Under the pieces are notes generated by a model. It was not told the origin of the DNA. It searched no databases and saw only the letters and a list, made by a program, of their open reading frames with translations. The position numbers were made by a program, and so were the translations under genes. Below, piece after piece: positions 34,040-41,941 of a DNA stretch of 64,000 nt. This DNA comes from Hyphomicrobium denitrificans ATCC 51888 (GTDB lineage Bacteria > Pseudomonadota > Alphaproteobacteria > Rhizobiales > Hyphomicrobiaceae): positions 2,666,001 to 2,730,000 of the forward strand of contig NC_014313.1 of assembly GCF_000143145.1 (NCBI RefSeq). Reading direction: 5' to 3'. Position 1 is the first letter of the stretch; every line of letters begins with the position of its first letter.

Positions 34040-36004
34040 ATGCGGGTGTCGTATTTCGTTGCAGTCGGGCTGTTGCTGAGCTGCAGTGCCATTTCCACCG
34101 CGTACGCGGCGAACACCGACGAAACTTCGGAGCCTTCGCCCGCAGTGGCGGTCGGCACCGAAACCGCGATGCAGCCTCAATCGCATGCCGCTCCCGCCGA
34201 GACGGCGCCGGCGCCTATCGCGGCCGAACCGGAACGAGCCGCTGAACCCGCTCCCACCGTCGCGGTCACGGATCATCTGGTCTATACGCAGGTCGGCCGC
34301 TACCTGGAGGCGAACAAGAAGAAGCTGTTCGCCTCTGCCGATATCGGCGATCGCGAGGCGCTGACGCAATTTTATGCGGCTCGGATGGGCGCGGCGCTTT
34401 GGGTCGACAAGAACGGCTATACGGCGGACGCACAGAGCGTGATGTCGGCTCTGAGGGATGCCGACAACTGGGGCCTGCGCTCGCAGGACTACAAAATTCC
34501 TGATCTCAAGGCTGCGCCGGATGGCAGCTATAGCCTCGACGATCTGACCGATGCCGAAACGCGCCTGTCGCTCAGCGCGCTCGCCTATGCACGCGATGCC
34601 CGTGGCGGCCGGATCGTCAATCCGCCGGAGCAGCTTTCGGCCTATCTCGATCGCAAGCCGCAGCCGATCGCGCCGCGCACGGTGATCGATACGCTTGCGA
34701 CGGCGACGGACAAGGGCGCTTATCTCAAGTCGCTGCAGCCGAAACACAAGCAGTTCGAGTTGCTGCGGCAGAAGCTGCTGGCGCTGAGATCGGGCGGCAA
34801 TGGCGAAACGATCAACATTCCGGGCGGCGCGAACATCGCGCCGGGCAAGCGCAGTCCGCAGATTGCGCTGATCCGTAAAGCTCTGAAGGTGACGCCGCCG
34901 CAGGCCGGCCCCGACGGGAAGCCTTTCGACGAGACCTTTTACGACGACGATCTGGCGCGCGCGGTCAAAGCCTACAAGGTTGAAAAGGGCATCGATCCGC
35001 CGACACCGACGATCACGACGGCGCTTCGCCGCTCGCTGAACGGAGACGACGGCATCAGCGAAGCAAAGCTGCTCGCCAACATGGAAGAGTGGCGCTGGAT
35101 GCCGGACGACCTCGGCGACTTCTACGTCACGGTCAACATTCCCGACTTCAAAGTCCGCGTCGTGAAGGACGGCGAAGTCGTCTTCGACGAACGCATCGTG
35201 ACCGGCAGCGTCAACCGCCAGACGCCGGTCTTCTCCGACATGATGCGCACCATTGTTTTCCAGCCGCGCTGGAACGTGCCGGATTCGATCAAGGTCAAGG
35301 AATTGCTGCCAGGCCTTCGCGCCGGTGGCGATCCTCTGCGCCGGCAAGGTCTGGTGATGGAGCGCAACGGCCGCCGCATCAGCGCGACCAGCATAAACTG
35401 GTATCGCAGCGATATTCGGAACTTCCACGTCTATCAGCCGCCGAGCGGCGGAAACGCGCTTGGCGTCGTCAAATTCCTGTTCCCGAATGCGCACGCCGTC
35501 TATCTGCACGACACGCCGAGCAAGGGGCTGTTCAACGAGAGCATCCGCGCCTTCAGCCACGGTTGCATGCGCGTGCGTAATCCGGTGCAGCTTGCCGAAG
35601 TCGTCCTTGCTCAGGACAAGGGCTGGGACAAGATCGCCGTCAACGATCTCCTTAAAAACGGGCCGGAAGAAAACGAGATCGCGCTCGATCGGCCGATCCC
35701 GGTGCACATCACCTATTTCACCGCGCGCGCAGGTGACGACGGCGCCATCGAAAGCTTCGGTGACATCTACGGCCACGAGAAGCGCATCACGCTGGCGCTT
35801 GCAGGCAAATGGAAACAGATCGACGTCACCAAGGAACCGAAGGTTACGCCGGACGATATCGGTTTCGACGAATACGCCGACAGCCGCCGCCGCAATAACG
35901 ACGACTGGTTCGGCGTGAGTTCCAATGACGATCGCCCGAAGCGCGGCAAGAAGTACGACGGCGGGCTCAATAACTTCTTCCAGAAAGTTCTAGGCGGGCT
36001 CTGA
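34040..36004 (+). CDS. L,D-transpeptidase (YcbB/LdtD-like)
   Basis: 654 residues from ATG 34040 with GGAAGG about 11 nt upstream. Signal peptide (VSYFVAVGLLLSCSAISTAYA) followed by an Ala/Pro/Glu-rich linker to about residue 75. The large middle domain has LTQFYAARMGAALWVDKNGYTADA and a peptidoglycan-binding-like region (IALIRKALKV, DLARAVKAYKVEKGIDPP). The YkuD catalytic domain ends with the signature FSHGCMRVRNPVQLAE, whose Cys is the nucleophile. It forms 3-3 peptidoglycan crosslinks in the periplasm. Neighbour at 36229 is also a murein-related protein. Confidence 0.93.
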   Translation: MRVSYFVAVGLLLSCSAISTAYAANTDETSEPSPAVAVGTETAMQPQSHAAPAETAPAPIAAEPERAAEPAPTVAVTDHLVYTQVGRYLEANKKKLFASADIGDREALTQFYAARMGAALWVDKNGYTADAQSVMSALRDADNWGLRSQDYKIPDLKAAPDGSYSLDDLTDAETRLSLSALAYARDARGGRIVNPPEQLSAYLDRKPQPIAPRTVIDTLATATDKGAYLKSLQPKHKQFELLRQKLLALRSGGNGETINIPGGANIAPGKRSPQIALIRKALKVTPPQAGPDGKPFDETFYDDDLARAVKAYKVEKGIDPPTPTITTALRRSLNGDDGISEAKLLANMEEWRWMPDDLGDFYVTVNIPDFKVRVVKDGEVVFDERIVTGSVNRQTPVFSDMMRTIVFQPRWNVPDSIKVKELLPGLRAGGDPLRRQGLVMERNGRRISATSINWYRSDIRNFHVYQPPSGGNALGVVKFLFPNAHAVYLHDTPSKGLFNESIRAFSHGCMRVRNPVQLAEVVLAQDKGWDKIAVNDLLKNGPEENEIALDRPIPVHITYFTARAGDDGAIESFGDIYGHEKRITLALAGKWKQIDVTKEPKVTPDDIGFDEYADSRRRNNDDWFGVSSNDDRPKRGKKYDGGLNNFFQKVLGGL

Positions 36005-36030
36005 CCGCCGAGCTTCCATCCTCTGACGCT

Positions 36031-36065
36031 AAAGGGCCGGCCGGCGATCGGACCGGCCCTTTTTC
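36031..36065 (+). terminator. Rho-independent terminator of the L,D-transpeptidase gene
   Basis: AAAGGGCCGG / CCGGCCCTTT perfect ten-pair stem with a 12-nt loop followed by TTTTT, 26 bp past the stop. Confidence 0.9.
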
Positions 36066-36228
36066 TAGGCGCGAGCACCCCCGCCCTTTTGTCGCCCATT
36101 CCCCGTCGTTAGATGCAAAGCATCGCATAGTTACTGCGTCTTAACGAATTGGGGTTTACCCAATTGGGAGCCGAGCATTGTCGGCCCCAGTCGGGCTCGG
36201 GGGTTTTGCGTAGGGACGGGGGAATTTC

Positions 36229-37773
36229 GTGGTTCTTCGCCGCTCAGGCGTCGTGTTTGGTGTTGCTGCGCTTTTTGCGGCAGCCTGTCTGCACGCCGAT
36301 AGCATCACGGCGGCCGGCCAAGCCAATGAACGCACGATCTCATTCTATCACATTCATACGCACGAGCGCCTGACGGTCACGTACAAGCGCGGCACACAAT
36401 ATGATCCCGCGGCACTGAAGCAGATCAATTGGATCATGCGCGACTGGCGCAAGAACGAGGTGAAGGAGATTTCTCCGGCGACCATCGACCTCGCCTGGGA
36501 AATGCACGAGGAACTCGGCTCCAAGGAACCGATCAGTATCATTTGCGGCTTTCGCTCGTCGGGTACGAACGAGATGCTGCGGCAGACGCGCGGTGGGCAG
36601 GCCAAGGCCAGCCAGCACATCACCGGCAAAGCCATCGACATCACCTTCCCCGATGTGCCGCTGAAAAAAATGCGCTACTCGGCATTGATCCGCGAGCGGG
36701 GCGGCGTCGGTTACTATCCGACCTCGGGCATTCCTTTCGTTCACGTCGATACTGCGAACGTCCGCATGTGGCCGCGCATGCCGCGCTACGAGCTGGCGCT
36801 GCTGTTCCCCAACGGCCGTTCCAAATACGTGCCGACCGACGGACGCCCGATCACGCCCAGCGACGTTCAGGTTGCGCAAAGCAAGCATCGCGAACTGGCG
36901 ATCCAGGTCGCGGATTTCTTCCGCGCGCGCGTGACGCCCGGTTCGCGCACGATGGTGGCTTCGGCAGAACTCGGGACCGGCGGCGGCAAGCGCCTCTCCG
37001 TCGTTGCGTCTCTCGGAGGTGGCGGATCGACACGGCGCAACGTCAATCTGACGACGGAGCCTGATCCGGCGGTCAAGGATCCGAAGCCGTTCGCGCCTGC
37101 GCGTGTCGCGTCTCTATCGCCGCCTGCCATTGACGAAGGCGCACCGCATCTCGTGTCCGCGCCGCGCGCCGTCGAACGTCCGTCGCGCTTTACGCCGAGC
37201 CCGTCGAAAGCCGATCGCACCAAGCTCGATGCCCTTGTGACGGCCGCCGCTTCGATGCCGATGCCGGAACTCGTCTCCGGTCCGAAGCGGGCCGTGCGTC
37301 CGCAAAAGGCGCTTGCCGCCGCTGCGCTGGCTGAATCCGGTCATGCGCCGAAAGCCCAGCCGACCGCGCGCGTCGCCAGCCTCGATCCGGCGGCCGCAGC
37401 GAGCGTCACCGATATGAATCCGAACGGTCTCGGCAACGGCTGGGCGGAAGCCCCGGCATTCGACGACGATCACCCGGAAGAACTCGCGTACCGCCCGTTC
37501 CCGCTGGCGCCGCTGCTGACCGATAACGCGGAAGCGCGCGATGCGCCGTTGGCGGATTTGCAGCGTCCGGACGTGGCGGCGACGCTCGATGCGCTCGACG
37601 ACGCAGGCCGCATTCCGCCGATGAAGTTCCGGCCGGGCCAACAGGTCGCCGAGCAAATGTGGGCGCAGCAGTTCCAGGGCAAGGCTGTCCATGCCGAAGC
37701 GCTCATGGAACTGTCGCAACGTCCGCCGCCTGCGGGCATAGAGAACCGGTCCGTCCAGACCAGCGCGCGCTGA
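36229..37773 (+). CDS. DUF882 / YcbK-like M15 murein endopeptidase with long Ala/Pro-rich tail
   Basis: 514 residues from GTG 36229 with GGGGGAA 6 nt upstream. Signal peptide at residues 1-29, then the DUF882 domain to about residue 190: SFYHIHTHERLTV, ICGFRSSGTNEMLRQ, and the zinc-ligand pattern SQHITGKAIDITF...PFVHVDTANVRMW. The remaining 300 residues are low complexity, with no domain I recognise, so the protein is far longer than MepK/YcbK-type relatives (about 180-200). The domain is expected to cut peptide crosslinks in peptidoglycan. It is next to the L,D-transpeptidase but has a separate transcript, given the terminator between them. Confidence 0.88.
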   Translation: MVLRRSGVVFGVAALFAAACLHADSITAAGQANERTISFYHIHTHERLTVTYKRGTQYDPAALKQINWIMRDWRKNEVKEISPATIDLAWEMHEELGSKEPISIICGFRSSGTNEMLRQTRGGQAKASQHITGKAIDITFPDVPLKKMRYSALIRERGGVGYYPTSGIPFVHVDTANVRMWPRMPRYELALLFPNGRSKYVPTDGRPITPSDVQVAQSKHRELAIQVADFFRARVTPGSRTMVASAELGTGGGKRLSVVASLGGGGSTRRNVNLTTEPDPAVKDPKPFAPARVASLSPPAIDEGAPHLVSAPRAVERPSRFTPSPSKADRTKLDALVTAAASMPMPELVSGPKRAVRPQKALAAAALAESGHAPKAQPTARVASLDPAAAASVTDMNPNGLGNGWAEAPAFDDDHPEELAYRPFPLAPLLTDNAEARDAPLADLQRPDVAATLDALDDAGRIPPMKFRPGQQVAEQMWAQQFQGKAVHAEALMELSQRPPPAGIENRSVQTSAR

Positions 37774-37809
37774 ATGACCGTACAATAAGCGCTTCGGATG
37801 CGCGCCTGC

Positions 37810-38739
37810 TCAGGCCTGCATCGCGATCGCGCCGCGCTTCAAAGACGCCTGCCACGCGACGGAAATCAGCTTCGAAAGAGCCAGGAAGTCATCGCGTCTC
37901 GGGCTCGAACGGCGCCATGCGAGACCGATGGCGCGCGACGGCTCCGGTTCGACGAAGCGCATGACTTTGATTTCGCGATTGCGGCCTTCGACGCCGACGC
38001 AAATCTCCGGCAGCAGCGTGATCCCCAGACCGGCAGAGACCATCTCGACGATCGTCGACAGGCTCGACGCGCCGAACGTGCTGACGGCATCGACCTGCCT
38101 CAGGCTGCAATACGTCAGCGCCTGATCGCGGAGGCAATGACCTTCTTCGAGCAGCAGCAAGCGATCACCCTCGACCATGTCCTTGGTCGCGCGCACGCGA
38201 CCCGACAGCTTTTTCGATTTCGGAACCGCGAGCAGAAAGCGGTCGTCGAAGATCGACAGCGTTTCGACGTCGGGATTTTTGATCGGCAGAGCGAGCAGCA
38301 GGACGTCGAGCTTGCCCTCGACCAGTTCGTCGGTCAGCACCTGCGTCTGCGTTTCCCGGACGTGCAGTTCAAGGTCGGGGTATTTATCTTTCAGAAGCGG
38401 CAGAAGCGGCGGCAGCAGATACGGCGCGACCGACGGGATGACGCCGAGACGCAGCACGCCCGACAGGATGCCGCCGGCGTGTTGGGCGTAGTCGATCAAG
38501 TTGCGCACATCATTCAGCAGTCGCTGCGCACGGCTGGCGATTTCCTCGCCCTTGGCCGTCAGCTTGACGCCGTTCCGCGTGCGTTCGACGAGCGAGATCC
38601 CGAGCGAGGCTTCGAGGTCCTGGATCTGCATCGAGAGCGCGGGCTGGGTCACGGCGCACGCGTCCGCCGCCCGGCCGAAATGCTGCTCGCGCGCCAGGGC
38701 ATCGAAGTACCGCAACTGTTTGAGCGTAACGTGTGCCAT
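37810..38739 (-). CDS. oxyR: OxyR, hydrogen-peroxide-sensing LysR regulator
   Basis: 309 residues. N-terminal LysR HTH: LKQLRYFDALAREQHFGRAADACAVTQPALSMQIQDLE. The redox pair is visible as EEGHCLRDQALTYC, matching the peroxidatic and resolving Cys spacing of OxyR (GHCLRDQ), so it is OxyR rather than a generic LysR protein. It activates peroxide defence genes when oxidised. Two candidate OxyR sites lie in its own upstream region. No katG or ahpC is adjacent; it converges with the DUF882 gene. Confidence 0.95.
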   Translation of the reverse strand: MAHVTLKQLRYFDALAREQHFGRAADACAVTQPALSMQIQDLEASLGISLVERTRNGVKLTAKGEEIASRAQRLLNDVRNLIDYAQHAGGILSGVLRLGVIPSVAPYLLPPLLPLLKDKYPDLELHVRETQTQVLTDELVEGKLDVLLLALPIKNPDVETLSIFDDRFLLAVPKSKKLSGRVRATKDMVEGDRLLLLEEGHCLRDQALTYCSLRQVDAVSTFGASSLSTIVEMVSAGLGITLLPEICVGVEGRNREIKVMRFVEPEPSRAIGLAWRRSSPRRDDFLALSKLISVAWQASLKRGAIAMQA

Positions 38740-38764
38740 CAGCTACTCTAATGCCCAGGACAAG

Positions 38765-38801
38765 AAATCGCGATTTGTCCTTATCATAGGCTGCGCCTAT
38801 G
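38765..38801. promoter_or_regulatory. Two dyads about 22 bp apart, candidate OxyR binding region
   Basis: CATAGGC-TGC-GCCTATG (38785-38801) contains ATAG-N7-CTAT, the OxyR half-operator pattern. AAATCGCGATTT (38765-38776) is a perfect palindrome centred about 22 bp away, as expected for an OxyR tetramer contacting successive grooves. Located 26-62 bp upstream of oxyR, consistent with autoregulation. Confidence 0.6.
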
Positions 38802-38950
38802 TTGCCAGCATTGGATGCGCGCGGAGAGGATCACATTTCTGAGCGCATCCGCCGAAAAGGTGGCCGTGAGGCCGCCGTCCAGCGCCGCCTGACCCTAGCG
38901 CCGAATAGGGACAAGCGGCGCTGGTTTTGTGTCCGGTCACCAAGTGCACG

Positions 38951-38990
38951 AAAAAACGAGCCGCAGCGACACTTGCCGCGCGGCCCGTTC
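38951..38990 (-). terminator. Rho-independent terminator of the UPF0335 gene
   Basis: On the minus strand ACGGGCCGCG ... TGCGGCTCGT pairs over ten positions (two G-T), followed by TTTTTT. Lies 50 bp after the stop at 39040. Confidence 0.75.
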
Positions 38991-39039
38991 GAATATCTCA
39001 ATTTTTCATTCAAACCGGGCGCAGCGCCCGGCAGACCGC

Positions 39040-39333
39040 CTATTCGGCGGCGATCATCGCGTCGACCACGTGCTCCGCCGGCGCCTGCTCGAGCATGCCC
39101 AGCGCGTGCATGTAGACTTCCAGGATGCTTTCTTCTTCCTCGCGCTCCTGGTTCGATTTCTTGCGCAGGCGCACGATCTGGCGGAGCGCCTTGACGTCGA
39201 AGCCGACAGCTTTCGCCTCCGTGTACTTGTCGCGGATGTCGCTTGCGATCTGCTTCTTTTCCTCTTCCAGGCGTTCGATCTGCTCGACGAACTGCCGCAA
39301 CTGATTTTGCGCCGAGGCCTGAAGCGTACTCAT
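39040..39333 (-). CDS. UPF0335 / DUF2312 family protein
   Basis: 97 residues. Alphaproteobacterial family signature: [48 protein letters not shown]. Predicted helical; the N-terminal half resembles a coiled coil. A DNA-binding or cell-cycle role has been suggested for the family but I cannot support it here. It is monocistronic with its own terminator. Confidence 0.93.
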   Translation of the reverse strand: MSTLQASAQNQLRQFVEQIERLEEEKKQIASDIRDKYTEAKAVGFDVKALRQIVRLRKKSNQEREEEESILEVYMHALGMLEQAPAEHVVDAMIAAE

Positions 39334-39480
39334 GGAGGCTCCTTGCTGAATTCAAGCTTTGCCGGAAGCTATCGGCGCGGACTGGGCGCAGCAAGGCGAT
39401 AACGGAAGCAATCCATAGGGATATGTCAGAGGATGGGCTTGACGTCGCGAATGCCGCGCACCGACTCAGTGTTCGCGGCT

Positions 39481-39508
39481 CGTCGTGGATGGCCGCCTCC
39501 GCGGCCAT
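39481..39508 (-). repeat. Short palindromic repeat, family B, copy 1
   Basis: CGTCGTGGATGGCCGCC, then TCCGCGGCCAT; internal GGCCGC/GCGGCC hairpin. Inverted relative to the copy at 39576, giving a doublet in the 304-bp gap between UPF0335 and DUF1244. Confidence 0.85.
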
Positions 39509-39575
39509 AGCGGGAGAGTTGATGGATCAGGGCTCACTTCGACGCCGCAGCTTTTGTTTCGACTTTCCCTCACAT

Positions 39576-39604
39576 CGTCATGGCCGCGCAGGCGGCCATC
39601 CACG
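39576..39604 (+). repeat. Short palindromic repeat, family B, copy 2
   Basis: CGTCATGGCCGCGCAGGCGG, then CCATCCACG. Same element as at 39481 in the opposite orientation, about 67 bp away. Further copies at 43495 and 43553. Confidence 0.85.
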
Positions 39605-39637
39605 CGCCATCGGGCATCCCGGCCGGGACCGGACAGA

Positions 39638-39946
39638 CTAGTGGCTGTGCGGATGCGATTTCGCCAACGCCGCCTTTTGCTCTGGCGTTGCTTCTTTCTG
39701 ATATTTGGCCTGCCATTCGCGATAAGGCATGCCGTAGACGATCTCGCGGGCTTCGTCCTTCGACAGCGCGAGGCCCTTGGCGGACGCGGCCTCAGCCATC
39801 CAGTTCGACAGGCAGTTGCGGCAGAAACCGGCGAGATTCATCAAATCGATGTTCTGGACGTCCGTTCGCTCGCGGAGATGTTCGACAAGACGCCGGAAGG
39901 CTGCCGCCTCCAATTCGAGCGTCGTCTGAGCATCGAAAGACTTCAT
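39638..39946 (-). CDS. DUF1244 family protein
   Basis: 102 residues. Family signature FRRLVEHLRERTDVQNIDLMNLAGFCRNCLSNWM with the conserved FCRNC motif, then AREIVYGMPYREWQAKY. A His-rich end (KSHPHSH) and the Cys pair suggest possible metal binding, which is inference. GAGGAG precedes the ATG. Function unknown; widespread in proteobacteria. Confidence 0.92.
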   Translation of the reverse strand: MKSFDAQTTLELEAAAFRRLVEHLRERTDVQNIDLMNLAGFCRNCLSNWMAEAASAKGLALSKDEAREIVYGMPYREWQAKYQKEATPEQKAALAKSHPHSH

Positions 39947-40129
39947 CGTGATCTCCTCGCGAACGTGCCGGATCGGCCGGGCCTCGCCCTTGAAGATAGG
40001 CCGGAAACGGGCTGAGGCACAGGGCTGGCGGGCCTTCTATAACCCTGCGGCCGATGATGCCTTGACGGGCGGAAGGCGATTGCGCAAATCACAACGATAA
40101 ACACACAATTCCAATGGCTGGGGATGCAT

Positions 40130-41425
40130 ATGGCAGACGGAACGAACGGCAGCGCTCGCCAGACACTCGGCGCGCTGTTTGAGGCCGCCTACACCACCGC
40201 GCATCCCTCGACGTGCCTGCCGCCCCACCTGCCGCCCGTGCCGGCCGGCGGACGCATCATCGTTATCGGCGGCGGCAAGGGTTCGGCGGCAATGGCCGTC
40301 GCAGCCGAAGAGCATTACATCGCGACCGGCGCCGCCGACGGCATTTCGGGGCTCATCTCGACGCGTCATGGCTTTGGGCTGCCGACGAAGATCATCAAAA
40401 TCCTGGAAGCCGGTCACCCGGTGCCCGACGCGAACTCGGTCGTCGGCGCGCAGAAAGCCATCGAGCTCGCGAAGAGCGCCGGGCCGAACGATCTGGTTTT
40501 ATGCCTGCTCTCGGGCGGCGCATCGGCGATCTGGGCCGCGCCGGTTCAGGGCGTCAGCTTCGAAGCCAAGCAGGCGCTAACCAAGCAGCTCTTGAAATCC
40601 GGCGCGCCGATCTCCGAAATGAACTGTGTGCGGAAACACATCTCGCAAATCAAAGGCGGCAAGCTCGCAGCAGCCGTCTATCCGGCGAAGCTGCTGACGC
40701 TTTCGATCTCGGACGTGCCGGGCGACAATCCGGACGAAATCGGTTCGGGGCCGACCGTTGCCGATCGCTCGACGCTGGCCGACGCACGCGCGGTTCTCGC
40801 GAAATGGAAAATCACGCCCGATCCCGAAATCGCGCGCGCTTTGGACGATGCGCAGAACGAGACGCTCAAGGCAGGCGATCCGAAGCTAGCGAATTCCAGC
40901 TACGTCATCGTCGCCGCGCCGAAAGCGTCGATCGAGACCGCGGGGCGCATCGCCAGCGAACGCGGCTATCGTGTCATCATGCTCGGCGACGACCTTGAGG
41001 GCGAAGCGCGGGAAGTTGCGCGCAAGCACGCGGAAATGGCGCTCGACGCCAAGCGCCGCGGCGAGAAAATCGCCATCATGTCGGGCGGCGAACTGACCGT
41101 CACCGTGCGCGGCAACGGCTCGGGCGGACCGAATCAAGAGTACGCGCTCGGGCTTGCGATCGCGCTCGACGGCGAGCCTGGTATTTTCGGACTCGCGGGC
41201 GATACCGACGGCATCGATGGCGGCGGCGGCAATGCCGGCGATCCGGCCGGTGCGATGGTCTTCCCCGACACATTGAAACGCGCGGAAGCCTTCAACCTCA
41301 ATGCTGCCAGGATGCTGGAGAACAACGACTCGACGGGCTTCTTCCGCCCTCTTGGCGACCTCATCCTGTGCGGACCGACGCAGACCAACGTCAACGATTT
41401 CAGGGTCATCCTCGTCGATCCGTAG
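40130..41425 (+). CDS. gckA: Glycerate 2-kinase, MOFRL family
   Basis: 431 residues from ATG 40130, with GGGG 7 nt upstream; an ATG two codons earlier at 40124 is possible. N-terminal DUF4147 domain: VIGGGKGSAAMAVAAEEH, CLLSGGASAIWAAP. C-terminal MOFRL domain: IMSGGELTVTVRGNGSGGPNQEYALGLA and AGDTDGIDG. The family makes 2-phosphoglycerate from glycerate; in serine-cycle methylotrophs it closes the serine-to-phosphoglycerate branch, and relatives act in tartrate or glycerate use. Pyruvate kinase two genes downstream consumes the same pool. Assignment to the serine cycle rests on the inferred organism. Confidence 0.9.
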   Translation: MADGTNGSARQTLGALFEAAYTTAHPSTCLPPHLPPVPAGGRIIVIGGGKGSAAMAVAAEEHYIATGAADGISGLISTRHGFGLPTKIIKILEAGHPVPDANSVVGAQKAIELAKSAGPNDLVLCLLSGGASAIWAAPVQGVSFEAKQALTKQLLKSGAPISEMNCVRKHISQIKGGKLAAAVYPAKLLTLSISDVPGDNPDEIGSGPTVADRSTLADARAVLAKWKITPDPEIARALDDAQNETLKAGDPKLANSSYVIVAAPKASIETAGRIASERGYRVIMLGDDLEGEAREVARKHAEMALDAKRRGEKIAIMSGGELTVTVRGNGSGGPNQEYALGLAIALDGEPGIFGLAGDTDGIDGGGGNAGDPAGAMVFPDTLKRAEAFNLNAARMLENNDSTGFFRPLGDLILCGPTQTNVNDFRVILVDP

Positions 41426-41494
41426 GCGAGGCCGCCGTCGGCGCGCGCTTTTCGCGCGCTTCCGAAACGGACCTGATGCAGACGGAGAGCAAAC

Positions 41495-41941
41495 TTGCCG
41501 CAGTACTTCAATTCGCGCGCCGCTATGCATCTTCTGGCGCTGTCGTTCGGTCTCCTTCTCTCGGCCAATGTCGCGCATGCCGATCTGAAGCTATGCAATA
41601 TCACTTCGAGCCGAGTTGGCGTTGCAATCGGCTATCAGGATAAAACCGGCTGGGCCACCGAAGGCTGGTGGAACATCGCCTCGCAGACGTGCGAAACACT
41701 GCTCAAGGGTGCGCTGCCAAGCCGCTATGTTTACGTTCACGCCGTCGACTACGATCGCGGCGGCGAATGGGGCGGCAAGAACGATATGTGCACCAATGAA
41801 AAGTCGTTCGCCATCCGGGGGGTTCAGGATTGCGAAAAACGCGGATATAAGCGCACGGGATTTTTTGAAGTCGATACCGGAGAGGCGAAGGAATGGACCA
41901 TCCGCCTCACTGATCCGGGGCAAGGAAAAGCTGAAAAATGA
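41495..41941 (+). CDS. DUF1036 exported protein
   Basis: 148 residues from TTG 41495, with GGAG 7 nt upstream; the ATG at 41525 has no visible site. Signal peptide core MHLLALSFGLLLSANVAHA. The mature part is a DUF1036 domain: LKLCNITSSRVGVAIGYQDKTGWATEGWWNIASQTCETLLKG, with conserved Cys residues likely forming disulphides in the periplasm. Function unknown. Its stop overlaps the pyk start by 4 bp, so the two are translationally coupled. Confidence 0.88.
   Translation: MPQYFNSRAAMHLLALSFGLLLSANVAHADLKLCNITSSRVGVAIGYQDKTGWATEGWWNIASQTCETLLKGALPSRYVYVHAVDYDRGGEWGGKNDMCTNEKSFAIRGVQDCEKRGYKRTGFFEVDTGEAKEWTIRLTDPGQGKAEK

Noticed and set aside
33974..35776. A 600-codon antisense reading across the L,D-transpeptidase
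   Set aside because: Antisense shadow produced by codon bias; the plus-strand gene has signal peptide, YkuD motif and terminator.
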